Assembly (NCBI RefSeq): GCF_005887615.1
Contig: NZ_VANS01000003.1
Coordinates: forward strand, 124,001-188,000
Length of the DNA: 64,000 nucleotides
DNA from: Sulfitobacter sabulilitoris
Lineage (GTDB): Bacteria > Pseudomonadota > Alphaproteobacteria > Rhodobacterales > Rhodobacteraceae
Reading direction: 5' to 3'
Positions within the stretch are counted from its first letter, which is position 1. Each line of letters opens with the position of its first letter. Shown one piece after another: positions 9,113 to 19,207 of the stretch. Made by a program: the position numbers and the translations under genes. The notes beneath the pieces were generated by a model. That model saw only the letters and a list, made by a program, of their open reading frames with translations. It was not told where the DNA came from and did no database searches.

Positions 9113-10733
9113 CGTAGCCTCCCTTGTCGATCTGCGCGGCGATCACGGTAAAGGTCGGGCAGGCCAGCGCGGCCTCAAGCGCCGCGCTCAACTCACCCCG
9201 GTTTGACACGCTGTGCCCCGCACCGCCAAAGGCCCGTCCCATCGCGGCAAAGTCGTGCCGGGCGAAATCGACGCCCGCGTTGGGCAATTGCCGTCCGCGC
9301 TGTTTCAGGTCGATCAGCGCAAGTGACGCATCCACGAAAACCACGAAAATCGGCGCGATCCCAAGCTCGGCCGCCGTGGCCAGTTCGCCCGCGACCATCA
9401 GGAACCCGGCATCGCCCGAAAAGGACACCACCGGTGTATCGCCCGCTGCCAGCTTTGTGCCCATCGCCAGCGGCACCGCGCAGCCCATCGTGCAGAGGCC
9501 CGAGGATTGCACCAGCCCGCGCGGCGCGTCGCAGGCCCACATCTGGCTGAGCAGGATGCGGTGCGCGCCGCTGTCGGCGCTGGCGATCGTGCCGCGTGGC
9601 AGGATGCGGCGGCAGGTGTCGATGACCGCCGCCGGTCCCCAGTCGTCGGTCCGCGGGAAAGCCTGGGCAAGGGATGACCTCAGGGCTTCGATCTCGCCGC
9701 CGGTCCAGGTGTCGCGCGGTGTGACGCCGTCGCCGATGGCCGCCAGCGAGGCCGAGCAGTCGGCGACGATGTTCAGGGTGGATTGGTGCATGTAATGGTG
9801 GTTCGGCTCTGCCGTGATGTCGATGACGGTCTGCCGGTCCGGCGACCACGCGTCGCGCCACCCGGTGCGCATTTCGATCGGATCGTAGCCCACGCCGAGG
9901 ATCAGGTCGGCGGACTGCACGAAAGGCAGCAGGTGGCTGTCGGCCAGCGGCGACAGCCCCGCGCCGCCAAGCGACAGGGCGTGATTCTCGGGGATCAGGC
10001 CCTTGGCCTTGTAGGTGGTGATCACCGGGATGTTGAACCGCTCTGCCATCGCGCGAACGGCGCCACCGGCCCCTTGGGTCATGGCATCGACGCCGACGAT
10101 CATCACCGGCCGGTGTGATGCCGCCAGCCATTCGCGCGCCGATGCCAGGGCCTTGCCCGCCGGGGCGGTGGCGGCGGCGGGCGCGCGGCGCGGGCCGGAC
10201 GCGTCGGGCAGGCGGGCATCGGCGACGGCGATCGGCACGTCGATGTGCACCGGTCCGGGTCGGCCTTCGGTGGCGATGGCCAGCGCCTTGTCGGCGATCA
10301 CGTGCGCGGCACCGGCGGTCAGCGAGAACGTCGCCTTAGTGATCGGGCGGAAGACCGCCTGCTGGTCCAGTACCTGATGGGTATAGGTCTGCGCCTCGTC
10401 GGCATCGACGGCTCCGGTCAGCACGATTATCGGCACCCGGTCCTGATGCGCATTGGCGACCGCGTTGACGCCGTTGAGCGCACCGGGCCCCACCGTCGCC
10501 ACGAGAATGCCCGGTGCGCCGGTGCGGTGATGCACCCCTTCTGCCATGAAGGCGGCGGCGTTCTCATGCTTGGCCAGCACAAATCGTATTCCGGCCGCTT
10601 GGAGCGCGTCGACGAGAGTCAGGACCTCGCCGCCCGGCATCCCGAACGCATACCGGCAGCCCGCATCGTGAAGCCGCCGGGCGATCACGTCGGCGGCGCG
10701 CAGGGTCGGAGAGGGGACGGTTGGGGCGGGCAT
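9099..10733 (-). CDS. Thiamine-diphosphate enzyme, acetolactate synthase-like
   Basis: A 544-residue protein with the three-domain layout of ThDP decarboxylases and synthases. The catalytic Glu sits in LAKHENAAAFMAEG (about residue 50). The ThDP/Mg segment is a GDG variant, SFSGDAGFLMVAGELATAAE. True acetolactate synthase needs a regulatory subunit; none is adjacent. The gene instead overlaps a CoA-transferase gene, which hints at a CoA-linked 2-oxoacid reaction. The ATG at 10733 has AAGGAG upstream and starts just before the conserved region, so the longer upstream reading (to 10862) was rejected. Substrate unknown. Confidence 0.8.
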   Translation of the reverse strand: MPAPTVPSPTLRAADVIARRLHDAGCRYAFGMPGGEVLTLVDALQAAGIRFVLAKHENAAAFMAEGVHHRTGAPGILVATVGPGALNGVNAVANAHQDRVPIIVLTGAVDADEAQTYTHQVLDQQAVFRPITKATFSLTAGAAHVIADKALAIATEGRPGPVHIDVPIAVADARLPDASGPRRAPAAATAPAGKALASAREWLAASHRPVMIVGVDAMTQGAGGAVRAMAERFNIPVITTYKAKGLIPENHALSLGGAGLSPLADSHLLPFVQSADLILGVGYDPIEMRTGWRDAWSPDRQTVIDITAEPNHHYMHQSTLNIVADCSASLAAIGDGVTPRDTWTGGEIEALRSSLAQAFPRTDDWGPAAVIDTCRRILPRGTIASADSGAHRILLSQMWACDAPRGLVQSSGLCTMGCAVPLAMGTKLAAGDTPVVSFSGDAGFLMVAGELATAAELGIAPIFVVFVDASLALIDLKQRGRQLPNAGVDFARHDFAAMGRAFGGAGHSVSNRGELSAALEAALACPTFTVIAAQIDKGGYDGRI

Positions 10734-10909
10734 CGGCGGCTCCTTGTCGGCGGCATCTGGGGCAGCAGAACCACGCGGGCGACAGGCTGGCAACTCATCT
10801 TTGCGTGCGCTTTGTGACAGCCGGGCTCCTTGATCCAGATCATACCGGCCAAACCCCTGCACCGATAGGCTGACTGCGACCGGCGCGGCCGGACAAGCAG
10901 GAGAATGCG

Positions 10910-11245
10910 ATGAAACGGATGATGCAAAGCGCGGCGACAGCCGGACCGATCGCTTGGATGACGGCCGCCGCGGCCGAGGCCCAAGGGGTGCGCGGCGAAG
11001 GCTACCACGACCACATGTGGGCGGGCGGCCACGGTGCGGGCCACGGTTTCCTGTGGCTGGGGCTGGCCATCATCTTCTGGATCGCCGTGGTCGTGCTGGC
11101 CGGTGTCGCCCTGCGATGGCTGATCGGGTCCGGCGTGCTGGGCGTGGAGCGGAACGACGCGATGAGGATCCTCAAGGAACGCTTTGCACGCGGCGAGATC
11201 GACGCCGAGGAATTCAGCCAGCGCCGCAAGGCGCTTGAGGACTGA
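10910..11245 (+). CDS. Small membrane protein with C-terminal SHOCT domain
   Basis: A 111-residue protein. Residues 1-25 resemble a weak signal or anchor region, followed by a His/Gly-rich linker (YHDHMWAGGHGAGHG), one membrane helix (FLWLGLAIIFWIAVVVLAGV, about 48-67) and a C-terminal SHOCT motif, AMRILKERFARGEIDAEEFS. SHOCT modules are short helical oligomerisation elements. The His cluster could bind metal, but this is only suggestive. AGGAG precedes the start. The gene stands alone, divergent from the ThDP gene. Confidence 0.75.
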   Translation: MKRMMQSAATAGPIAWMTAAAAEAQGVRGEGYHDHMWAGGHGAGHGFLWLGLAIIFWIAVVVLAGVALRWLIGSGVLGVERNDAMRILKERFARGEIDAEEFSQRRKALED

Positions 11246-11311
11246 GCCGGGCAATCCGGCGGCTCGATCCCCGCTTTTGGTCATTTCCCGTGGAATTGCC
11301 CAATACAAAAG

Positions 11312-11330
11312 CCCCGGACGCGATCCGGGG
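11312..11330 (-). terminator. Intrinsic terminator of gcrA
   Basis: The stem CCCCGGA/TCCGGGG has a 5-base loop. Read on the minus strand it is followed by CTTTTG. It lies just downstream of the gcrA stop and may also end the SHOCT transcript from the other side. Confidence 0.6.
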
Positions 11331-11362
11331 TCATTCGGGAATCAACAGGCGGTGCCGCGCGG

Positions 11363-11947
11363 TCAGCGGCGGCGATCCCGGCGCGACGACATCGGCTGAA
11401 ACGCAACGCCCACATGGGCCTCGCAATAGGGTTTGCCCTGTTGCACGGGCAGGCCGCAGAACCAGAAATCCTCCGTCGCCGGGTCGCCGACCGGCCATTT
11501 GCAGGTCCGCTCGGTCAATTCCATCAGCGACAACCGCTTTGCCTTCTTCTCGATCTCGCTCACCTTGGCCAGGGCCTCGGGGCTGATCTCGTTGGCCGAC
11601 GGCTGCGGCGGCAAGGGTTGGCCCGCCGGGATGATCGCCTTGCGCGCGGGCAGGTTGGGCTTGGGCGCCGGCTGCGTCTCTTCGGCTTCCGGCTCCGGAT
11701 CGGCGGCTTTGGGCGCGGGCTTGACCTTGGGCTCCGCCTTGGGGGCGGCGGCTGCGGGTTTGGCCTTGGGTTCCGCCTTAGGGGCGGCGCCGGACGTCGC
11801 GGCCCGGTTCGACAGGCCAAGCCGGTGCACCTTGCCGATCACGGCGTTGCGGGTCACACCGCCCAGTTCCTTGGCGATCTGGCTCGCGGATTGGCCTTCG
11901 CCCCACATCTTCTTGAGCAGTTCCACGCGGTCGTCAGTCCAGGACAT
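11363..11947 (-). CDS. gcrA: GcrA cell cycle regulator
   Basis: A 194-residue transcription factor. The N-terminal helix-turn-helix starts MSWTDDRVELLKKMWGEGQS and continues ELGGVTRNAVIGKVHRLGLS, the hallmark of GcrA. A long Ala/Pro/Lys-rich linker (about 55-110) joins it to the C-terminal sigma-70-binding domain with TCKWPVGDP, FWFCGLP and YCEAHVGVAF. In Caulobacter GcrA activates promoters with CcrM-methylated GANTC sites and acts through sigma-70. The start at 11947 begins exactly at MSWTDD with GGGGA upstream; an extension to 11998 would only translate the leader. Confidence 0.95.
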   Translation of the reverse strand: MSWTDDRVELLKKMWGEGQSASQIAKELGGVTRNAVIGKVHRLGLSNRAATSGAAPKAEPKAKPAAAAPKAEPKVKPAPKAADPEPEAEETQPAPKPNLPARKAIIPAGQPLPPQPSANEISPEALAKVSEIEKKAKRLSLMELTERTCKWPVGDPATEDFWFCGLPVQQGKPYCEAHVGVAFQPMSSRRDRRR

Positions 11948-12351
11948 CAGTATTCCCCAGTTAAAAAGCGGCCCGGATGGCTGGACCGCTTTGTTCATTC
12001 CGTCAGCAGCCTATACTAATCACCACACGCGGAGTTACAAGCGCGGAACGCAGAGAGCCCGCCGCGCATCGGCGCGGCGCGGCCAAAACCGCACATGCTG
12101 CGGGCCCGGAACGCCAAAGGCGGCAGGGCGCAAAAACAGCTTTGCGACGCGGTCGTGATCGGTTATGTCGTGGTGCATGATCAATGGCACCCATATCCCG
12201 ACCCGACGACGCCTGCGCACCCGCGCCTGACGTCGCACGCCCTGATCCAACGGTCCGGCCCTGGACCATCCCCAAAAATTGTTGACCAATCCGCACCGCT
12301 CATGCACCTGTTGTGCCCTTGATGCGGTGTTTACCCAAAGGAAGCTCTCCG
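11948..12351. other. Divergent intergenic region, gcrA/argD
   Basis: 404 bp without a credible gene. It holds the candidate gcrA promoter on the left. On the argD side there is a TTGACC at 12282-12287 but no convincing -10 box. I see no leader peptide or riboswitch fold. Confidence 0.4.
12013..12040 (-). promoter_or_regulatory. Candidate gcrA promoter
   Basis: On the minus strand TTGTAA (12040-12035) and TAGTAT (12018-12013) are separated by 16 bases, about 65 bp upstream of the gcrA start. This is a reasonable sigma-70 pair seen by eye only. Confidence 0.4.
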
Positions 12352-13527
12352 ATGATCCCTGCCCTGTTGCCGACCTACGCGCGCGCCCCCATGACCTTCG
12401 TAAAGGGCGAAGGTTCCTGGCTGATCGAGGCGGACGGGCGACGTTTCCTGGATCTGGGCGCGGGCATCGCCGTCAACGCGCTGGGCCATGCGCATCCCGC
12501 GCTGGTCAAGGCGCTGACAGACCAGGCCGGGGCGCTGTGGCACACCTCCAACCTCTACCAGATCCCGCAGCAGCAGGCGCTCGCCGAAAAGCTGATCGAA
12601 CATACCTTTGCCGACACCGCGTTTTTTACCAACTCGGGCACCGAAGCCTGCGAACTGGCGGTCAAGATGGCGCGCAAGTACTGGTACGACAAGGGCCAGC
12701 CCGAGCGCACCGACATCATCGCCTTCTCTGGCTCGTTTCACGGCCGGTCTTCGGCCGGCATCGCGGCAGCGGGGTCGGAAAAGATGACCAAGGGCTTCGG
12801 CCCGCTGCTGCCGGGGTTCGTGCATGTCGACTTTGGCGACCATGACGCGCTGCACGCGGCCATCACCGATACCACCGGCGCGATCCTGATCGAACCGGTG
12901 CAGGGCGAGGGCGGCATCCGCACCGTGCCCGACCAGTGCCTCAAGGGGGTGCGCGACCTGTGTGACGAACACGGCATCCTGCTGATCTTCGACGAGGTGC
13001 AATGCGGCGTCGCGCGCACCGGCAAGCTCTTTGCGCATGAATGGGCGGGCATCGCGCCCGACATCATAATGGTGGCCAAGGGCATCGGCGGTGGCTTTCC
13101 GCTGGGCGCGGTGCTGGCCACCGAAAACGCGGCGTCGGGCATGACCGCGGGCACGCATGGCTCGACCTATGGCGGCAACCCGCTGGGCTGTGCCGTGGGC
13201 TGCGCGGTCATGGATCACGTGACCGACCCCGCCTTCCTGGCAGAGGTCAACCGCAAGGCGGCCCTGATGCGCCAGAAACTCGAAGGTCTGGTGGCCGCGC
13301 ACCCCGACGTATTCGACAGCGTGCGCGGAACGGGCCTGATGATGGGGCTGAAATGCAAGGCGGCGAACACCGATGTCGTCACGGCGGGGTATGGCGCGCT
13401 GGTGATCACCGTTCCGGCCGCCGACAACGTGATCCGCCTGCTGCCGCCGCTCACCATTTCCGACGACGAACTGGCCGAGGCGATCGACCGTCTCGACGCC
13501 GCCGCCACATCGCTGGCTGCCGCCTGA
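12352..13527 (+). CDS. argD: Acetylornithine aminotransferase (class III PLP enzyme)
   Basis: A 391-residue PLP-dependent aminotransferase that converts N-acetylglutamate semialdehyde to N-acetylornithine (arginine pathway) and may serve diaminopimelate synthesis too. Family marks are [52 protein letters not shown] (PLP Asp) and [18 protein letters not shown] with the Schiff-base Lys in AKGIGGG. The ATG at 12352 follows AAAGGAAG; the 13-codon longer start has no support. It precedes argF by 76 bp on the same strand, an arginine biosynthesis pair common in alphaproteobacteria. Confidence 0.92.
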   Translation: MIPALLPTYARAPMTFVKGEGSWLIEADGRRFLDLGAGIAVNALGHAHPALVKALTDQAGALWHTSNLYQIPQQQALAEKLIEHTFADTAFFTNSGTEACELAVKMARKYWYDKGQPERTDIIAFSGSFHGRSSAGIAAAGSEKMTKGFGPLLPGFVHVDFGDHDALHAAITDTTGAILIEPVQGEGGIRTVPDQCLKGVRDLCDEHGILLIFDEVQCGVARTGKLFAHEWAGIAPDIIMVAKGIGGGFPLGAVLATENAASGMTAGTHGSTYGGNPLGCAVGCAVMDHVTDPAFLAEVNRKAALMRQKLEGLVAAHPDVFDSVRGTGLMMGLKCKAANTDVVTAGYGALVITVPAADNVIRLLPPLTISDDELAEAIDRLDAAATSLAAA

Positions 13528-13559
13528 TCTTCCAAATGGACCCAAATACCGCGGGGGTC

Positions 13560-13576
13560 TGGGGGCAGCGCCCCCA
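13560..13576. repeat. GGGGGC-AGC-GCCCCC hairpin repeat
   Basis: A perfect hairpin with stem TGGGGGC/GCCCCCA and loop AGC, between argD and argF. Related words occur near 17730-17745 and 32911-32924. It is probably a dispersed palindromic element or an attenuating stem within the operon. Confidence 0.5.
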
Positions 13577-13603
13577 TGCGCCGCGTGCAAAAGGCACTTA
13601 AAG

Positions 13604-14509
13604 ATGACTCATTTTCTCGATATCCACACCACCGACCCCACCGACTTGCGGCGGATCATCGACGATGCGGCAGCGATGAAATCGTCGCGCGCGGGGCGCC
13701 CGCGCGGCGCGCCCGACGACGTCCAGCCGCTCAAGGATCACATGGTCGCATTGATCTTCGAAAAACCCTCGACCCGGACCCGCGTCAGCTTTGACGTCGG
13801 CGTGCGCCAGATGGGCGGGCAGACGATGGTGCTTTCGGGCGCCGACATGCAACTTGGCCACGGCGAAACGATCGCCGACACCGCCCGCGTGCTGTCGCGC
13901 TATGTCGATCTGATCATGATCCGCACCTTCGAGGAACAGACCCTGCTCGACATGGCCGAATACGCCAGCGTGCCGGTGATCAACGGGCTCACCAATCGCA
14001 GCCATCCCTGCCAGATCATGGCCGACGTGATGACCTTCGAGGAAAGAAGCGGCCCCATCGCGGGCAAGAAAGTGGTCTGGTCGGGCGATGGCAACAACGT
14101 CTTCGCCAGCTTCGCCCATGCCGCGAAGGGGTTCGGCTTCGATCTGACCTTCACCGGCCCTCCGCCGCTCGATCCAGAACCGTCGCTCGACGGGCTCTAC
14201 AGCATCGAACGCGACCCGCAAAAGGCCGTGGAGGGCGCCGATCTGGTGGTCACCGATACATGGGTGTCCATGCATGATCCGCAATCCGCGCGCGAACGGC
14301 GTCACAACCAGTTGCGCGGATACCAGGTCAACGAGGCGCTGATGGCGCGCGCCAAGCCGGATGCGCTGTTCATGCACTGCCTGCCAGCGCACCGCGACGA
14401 CGAGGCGACCAGCGCCGTGATGGACGGCCCCCATTCGGTGATCTTCGACGAGGCCGAGAACCGCCTGCACGCGCAAAAGGCCATTATGCGCTGGTGCCTT
14501 GGCGTCTGA
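13604..14509 (+). CDS. argF: Ornithine carbamoyltransferase
   Basis: A 301-residue enzyme that joins ornithine and carbamoyl phosphate to make citrulline. The carbamoyl-phosphate site is [15 protein letters not shown] (about residues 51-65), then [14 protein letters not shown], and the ornithine loop DTWVSM with the catalytic Cys in [10 protein letters not shown]. Length and order fit the family. It follows argD. The next gene begins inside its last codons, in another frame. Confidence 0.95.
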   Translation: MTHFLDIHTTDPTDLRRIIDDAAAMKSSRAGRPRGAPDDVQPLKDHMVALIFEKPSTRTRVSFDVGVRQMGGQTMVLSGADMQLGHGETIADTARVLSRYVDLIMIRTFEEQTLLDMAEYASVPVINGLTNRSHPCQIMADVMTFEERSGPIAGKKVVWSGDGNNVFASFAHAAKGFGFDLTFTGPPPLDPEPSLDGLYSIERDPQKAVEGADLVVTDTWVSMHDPQSARERRHNQLRGYQVNEALMARAKPDALFMHCLPAHRDDEATSAVMDGPHSVIFDEAENRLHAQKAIMRWCLGV

Positions 14510-15527
14510 TCCGGACACGGGCGGATCCCGCGGCCCGCATATCGTGGTGGCGGGGGCCGGAGCTGTCGGGTGTTTCTCGGGCGGGCTGCTGGCGGCGGCC
14601 GGGCGGCGCGTGACCCTGCTGGGGCGTCCCGCCGTGCTGACCCCGATTAACGCGCAGGGCGCGCTACGCCTTACCGATTATACCGGGCTGGATCTCGTGG
14701 TTGCCGCCGACAATCTGGCGCTGAGCGATGATCCCGTCTGCCTTGGCGCCGCCGATCTGGTGCTGGTCACGGTGAAAAGCGGCGCCACCGCCGGCATCGC
14801 GTCCGAGATCGCGCGCCACGCACCCGCGCATGCCCCGGTCGTCAGCCTTCAGAACGGGGTGGACAACCGCGCGATGCTTGCCGATGCCTTGCCGGGGCGC
14901 GATGTCCGGGCGGGCATGGTGCCCTTCAACGTGATCCCCAAGGCGCCGGCCCATTTCCACCGCGCGACAAGCGGCGACATCCGGATCGGCGCGGGGCCGG
15001 GGGGGCTCTCGGCATGGCTGAGCGCGCCGCACCTGAAGGTCGGGCAGACCCCCGACATCGATGCGGTGCAATGGGGCAAGCTGCTGGTGAACCTTGCCAA
15101 TGCGCTCAACGCTCTATCGGGGCTGACATTGCACGAACAGCTCTTGAACCGCGACTGGCGCCGCCTGATGGCCGACCAGATGGCCGAGGCGCTGACGGTG
15201 CTGCGCGCGCAGGGTCTGCGCGCGGTTTCCACCACGCCGCTGCCGGTCTGGACCACGCCGCATATCCTTCGCCTGCCGACGCCGGTGTTCCGGCGGCTTG
15301 CGGCGTCCATGCTGACGATCGATGCCACCGCCCGCACGTCGATGGCCTATGATCTGATGGCGCGCCGCAAGACCGAGATCGACGCGCTTCAGGGGCGGAT
15401 CGTTGCGATGGGCGCGGCGGCGGGCGTGGCGACGCCGATCGCCGCCGCGGTTCTGGCCGCGATGCGCGATGCCGAAGCGGAGGAGGGGCCGCGCCGCCCG
15501 CGCGCACCGCAGGACCTGCGCCGCTAG
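14499..15527 (+). CDS. 2-dehydropantoate 2-reductase family oxidoreductase
   Basis: A 342-residue ketopantoate-reductase-like protein. It has the Rossmann fingerprint [20 protein letters not shown] (about residues 16-35), [18 protein letters not shown] and the C-terminal helix [20 protein letters not shown]. It would reduce a 2-keto acid with NADPH, possibly for pantothenate, although several paralogues with other substrates exist. The assigned start is TTG at 14499, inside the end of argF; a GTG near 14545 would cut into the nucleotide motif, so the early start is preferred, with uncertainty. The C-terminal tail is Arg/Pro-rich. Confidence 0.8.
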   Translation: MASDPDTGGSRGPHIVVAGAGAVGCFSGGLLAAAGRRVTLLGRPAVLTPINAQGALRLTDYTGLDLVVAADNLALSDDPVCLGAADLVLVTVKSGATAGIASEIARHAPAHAPVVSLQNGVDNRAMLADALPGRDVRAGMVPFNVIPKAPAHFHRATSGDIRIGAGPGGLSAWLSAPHLKVGQTPDIDAVQWGKLLVNLANALNALSGLTLHEQLLNRDWRRLMADQMAEALTVLRAQGLRAVSTTPLPVWTTPHILRLPTPVFRRLAASMLTIDATARTSMAYDLMARRKTEIDALQGRIVAMGAAAGVATPIAAAVLAAMRDAEAEEGPRRPRAPQDLRR

Positions 15528-15534
15528 CCGGGGG

Positions 15535-17016
15535 TCACGCCAGCACGCCGTACAGCACCAGAAAGATCAGCGCCGACAGGCCTGCCGTCGCGGGCACGGT
15601 GATGATCCAGGCGGCCACGATGGTCATGAAATGCGACCGGCGCACCAGCTTGCGGCGTCGGCGTTCCTCGACCGCGATGTGTTTGACCGGGCTGCGCGCC
15701 GATTTCGTTTGCCGCAGGCGCCGTTCCATGTGCCATTCGCGGTAAAACCCGACGCCGAATACCCCGCCCACGGCGATATGGGTGGAACTGACCGGAAGGC
15801 CCAGCCCAGAGGCGACGATGACGGTGATCGCCGCCGAGAGGGCCACGCAATAGGCCCGCATCGGGTTGAGCTTGGTGATCTGGCTGCCGACCATGCGAAT
15901 GAGCTTTGGTCCGAACAGGAACAGGCCGAAGGAAATCCCCAACGCCCCGATCACCATCACCCAGAGCGGTATGGCCACCGTGTCCGCGAATGTGCCCACC
16001 TCCAGCGCGTGCACGATGGCCGCCAGCGGGCCCACCGCATTGGCCACGTCATTGGCGCCATGCGCAAAACTCAAAAGCGCGGCGGACAAGACCAGCGGCA
16101 GCGAGAACAGCACCTTGATGGATTTTGTGCGGTTGGCCATGCCGCGGGACTGGCGGCGGATCATCGGCCGGGTGACCAGATGGCTGAGCACACCCGTAAC
16201 CGCGCCGATCGTCAGGGCGGTCGGCATCCCGACCGGGATCACATGCGACAGCCCCTTGATCGCGAGGTAGGCCGAAAACACCCCCACCATGACCGACACC
16301 AGGATGGGCACCCACAGGCGCGCGGCGGCGATCTTGTCGCTTCGGTAAAGGATCCTGGCCTTGATCAGTGCCAGAAACCCTGCCGCGATCGCACCGCCCA
16401 GGACCGGCGATATGACCCAGCTTGCCGCGATCATCGCCATCGACGACCAGTTCACCGCGCTCAGGCCGGCCGCGGCGATGCCCGCGCCCATCACGCCCCC
16501 CACCACCGAATGGGTGGTGGACACCGGCGCGCCCGCCCACGAAGCCAGGTTGACCCAGACCGCAGAGGACACCAGCGCCGCCATCATGGCCCAGACGAAC
16601 ACCTGCGGCGATGCCATGGCGGCAGGGTCGATGATGTCCTTGGAGATGGTCGAGACGACATCGCCGCCCGCCAGAAGCGCCCCCGCGCTTTCGCAGATGG
16701 CGGCGATGACGATGGCGCCGGTCATGGTCAGCGCGTTCGCCCCGACCGCCGGGCCCATGTTGTTGGCGACATCGTTTGCGCCGATGTTGAGCGCCATGTA
16801 GGCCCCGAACGTGGCCGCGGCGACGATGATGAAGTTGGACCCCGATGCCTCGAAAAAGACCGCCGCCGCCAGCCCGGCCAGCACCATGAAGGCCAGCGCG
16901 ATCCCCGGCGCGACAAGCGGCCGTGCCACCAGCGACCCCGCCAGTTCGACCCGCGAAATGCGGTCCAGATCGGTATCCAGCGTTTTCCAGGGGCTGCCCA
17001 TGGGTGATCTTGCCAT
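15535..17016 (-). CDS. PiT-family inorganic phosphate transporter
   Basis: A 493-residue permease with about ten membrane helices and the duplicated PiT signature: NIGANDVANNMGPAVGA in the first half and FAHGANDVANAVGPLAA in the second. PiT proteins carry metal-phosphate with protons or sodium. A cytoplasmic basic loop lies in the middle, and the C-terminus ends in a membrane helix. No PhoU-like or DUF47 partner is adjacent. It ends 7 bp from the convergent oxidoreductase gene. Confidence 0.9.
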   Translation of the reverse strand: MARSPMGSPWKTLDTDLDRISRVELAGSLVARPLVAPGIALAFMVLAGLAAAVFFEASGSNFIIVAAATFGAYMALNIGANDVANNMGPAVGANALTMTGAIVIAAICESAGALLAGGDVVSTISKDIIDPAAMASPQVFVWAMMAALVSSAVWVNLASWAGAPVSTTHSVVGGVMGAGIAAAGLSAVNWSSMAMIAASWVISPVLGGAIAAGFLALIKARILYRSDKIAAARLWVPILVSVMVGVFSAYLAIKGLSHVIPVGMPTALTIGAVTGVLSHLVTRPMIRRQSRGMANRTKSIKVLFSLPLVLSAALLSFAHGANDVANAVGPLAAIVHALEVGTFADTVAIPLWVMVIGALGISFGLFLFGPKLIRMVGSQITKLNPMRAYCVALSAAITVIVASGLGLPVSSTHIAVGGVFGVGFYREWHMERRLRQTKSARSPVKHIAVEERRRRKLVRRSHFMTIVAAWIITVPATAGLSALIFLVLYGVLA

Positions 17017-17120
17017 GCCTGACTAGCGCCCCCCGCCGCCGCTCATGGCGGCACCCTTGGGCGCGCGGGTCGCCCTGTGGCCCAGCGGGAGGGGCAGGCC
17101 AGGGCGTTGCACGCGGCCGG

Positions 17121-17579
17121 TCACAGGTCTCTCAGAATGGCTTTCAGGTCCGGCTCGTCGACCAACTCGGCCGCGTCTTGCGGACTGACCCAGCGACGGC
17201 TGCGTTCGTCGGCTTCGGGATAGTCGTCTTCAAGGCTGCGGACCTTGGTCAGGTACACTTGCGTCACCACGGGAACGGACATGCCGTGATCCAGCCCCTT
17301 TTGGTATTCGTAGATACCGATGGGGTCGGCCTCGATGTCGGCCTTCGACACCCCGGCTTCCTCCCAGGCCTCCTGCAGCGCGCTTTCGGGTCCATCGAGC
17401 CCGTCGATCGGCCAGCCCTTGGGCACGATCCAGCGTCCCGTGTCGCGGCTGGTGATCAGCAGCACCTGCTTGCCCGCCTTGCCCTCGCGCGTGCAGAGCG
17501 CTGCAACTTGCAGGTGTTTGGGCCGTTGCAGGATGGGACGGAGCATATCCGTCCAGGCACGTCTGAAAACGTCAGTCAT
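17121..17579 (-). CDS. Nudix hydrolase, DIPP-like
   Basis: A 152-residue Nudix protein. The box is read in DGPESALQEAWEEAGV (about residues 83-98), with the usual Arg of REUxEE replaced by Gln. Before it, GRWIVPKGWPIDG matches the diphosphoinositol-polyphosphate/diadenosine-polyphosphate hydrolase branch. Substrate is not certain. Upstream of its start the DNA is unusually AT-rich (17585-17640) and probably holds its promoter and that of the divergent region. Confidence 0.85.
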   Translation of the reverse strand: MTDVFRRAWTDMLRPILQRPKHLQVAALCTREGKAGKQVLLITSRDTGRWIVPKGWPIDGLDGPESALQEAWEEAGVSKADIEADPIGIYEYQKGLDHGMSVPVVTQVYLTKVRSLEDDYPEADERSRRWVSPQDAAELVDEPDLKAILRDL

Positions 17580-17809
17580 TCTAAAAAACTCGCCTCGGAA
17601 TATTTTGAACGTCTTTTGTTAAATATAATAAGCACTTTAACCGGAATGTCCAATCAACTCGTGTGTCGGTTGCGCCAAGGCGCCCCTTCGGTCCCCTGAA
17701 CCCGATCCGCGCGCGCGGCGCTTGTAACATGGGGGCGCTGCCCTCAAGATATGGTGAATGCGGTCGGGATGCGGCGGGCCGCGCGGTAAACGGTGGGGCA
17801 GGTGCAGCA

Positions 17810-19207
17810 ATGACGGGCGCGCGGATCGGTGTGTATGGCTTGGGTACGATGGGCAGTGCGCTGGCGCTGAACCTGGCCGAGCATGGCTTTGACGTGGCGG
17901 TGTCGAACCGCGAAACGGAATGGATCGCGCCCTTTGTCGCGGGGGCCGGCGCGTTGCGGGACCGGTTGACCGGGGCGGAAACGCTGGCCGATTTCGTGGC
18001 GGCGCTGGCCTCGCCGCGCACAGTTTTGTTCATGATCCCCTCGGGGCCGCCGCTGGACGCGATGATTGACGCGATCCTGCCGCTCCTGTCGCCCGGCGAC
18101 ACGGTGATCGACGGCGGCAACGCCGATTTCAACGATACCCGCCGCCGGTCCGAGACCCTTGAGCGGGCAGGCCTGCATTTCGTGGGGCTGGGCGTGTCCG
18201 GCGGGGCGGAGGGTGCGCGGCATGGTCCCTCGATGATGTTCGGCGGCTCCGGTCAAAGCTGGGCGCAGGTCCACCCCATGCTCGAAGCGATTGCAGCGAA
18301 GTTCGACGGGGATCCTTGCGTGGCGCATCTTGGGCCCGACGGCGCGGGTCATTTCGTGAAAACAGTTCACAACGGCATCGAATATGCCGACATGCAGATC
18401 ATTGCCGAACTCTACGGCCTGATGCGCGACGGCGCGGGGTGGCCCGCGCCCGCGATCGGCGCCGTCTTCGATCGCTGGGCCACGGGGCCGCTCGATTCCT
18501 TCCTGGTCGAAGCCGCGGCGCAGGTCCTGCGGGCCGCCGATGCCAGGACCGGTCTGCCGATGGTCGATGTGATCCGCGACGCGGCGGGGCAAAAGGGCAC
18601 CGGCCGCTGGACCCTGATCGAGGCGCTCAAGCTGGGCCAGTCCGCCAACACCATCGAGGCCGCCGTGGGCGCACGCGCCTGGTCGAGCGAGACCGCCACC
18701 CGCGAAGAGGCCGCCACGCTGTTGGCGGGCGGCACGCAATCCGCCGCCGCCCTGCCCGAAGACACGCTGCAACAGGCGTTTCTTGCCGCGCGCATCATTG
18801 CCCATGCCCAGGGGTTCCGCATCCTGTCCGCCGCGTCGGTCGAATATGACTGGTCGCTCGATCTGGCGCGCATCGCCGAGATCTGGCGTGCGGGCTGCAT
18901 CATTCGCTCGGCGCTGCTGGATACGGTCGCGGAGGCCTTCCGGGGCGATCTGCCCCACGATCACCTGATCCTCGCCCCGGCCATTCGCGACCGGCTTGCG
19001 GGCAGCATCGGCGGGTTGCGGCAGGTCGTGGCCCATGCGGCGGGCGCGGGCTGTCCCGTGCCATGCCTGGGTGCGGCGCTGGCGTGGTACGATACGATGC
19101 GGCAGGCGCGCGGAAGCGCCAACTTGATCCAGGGCCTGCGCGACTACTTCGGTGCCCACGGATTTGCCCGCACCGATGACGCGGGCGATCATCACGGCGA
19201 CTGGTAG
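17810..19207 (+). CDS. gnd: 6-phosphogluconate dehydrogenase, decarboxylating
   Basis: A 465-residue enzyme of the pentose phosphate pathway that turns 6-phosphogluconate into ribulose-5-phosphate with NADP reduction. Motifs are [20 protein letters not shown] (cofactor), [20 protein letters not shown] (substrate) and the catalytic Lys/His segment [15 protein letters not shown]; the C-terminal part is all-helical. The start at 17810 places the Rossmann Gly motif near residue 9, as expected; a 49-residue extension was rejected. The stop overlaps the convergent acetyltransferase gene by 16 bp. Confidence 0.93.
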   Translation: MTGARIGVYGLGTMGSALALNLAEHGFDVAVSNRETEWIAPFVAGAGALRDRLTGAETLADFVAALASPRTVLFMIPSGPPLDAMIDAILPLLSPGDTVIDGGNADFNDTRRRSETLERAGLHFVGLGVSGGAEGARHGPSMMFGGSGQSWAQVHPMLEAIAAKFDGDPCVAHLGPDGAGHFVKTVHNGIEYADMQIIAELYGLMRDGAGWPAPAIGAVFDRWATGPLDSFLVEAAAQVLRAADARTGLPMVDVIRDAAGQKGTGRWTLIEALKLGQSANTIEAAVGARAWSSETATREEAATLLAGGTQSAAALPEDTLQQAFLAARIIAHAQGFRILSAASVEYDWSLDLARIAEIWRAGCIIRSALLDTVAEAFRGDLPHDHLILAPAIRDRLAGSIGGLRQVVAHAAGAGCPVPCLGAALAWYDTMRQARGSANLIQGLRDYFGAHGFARTDDAGDHHGDW

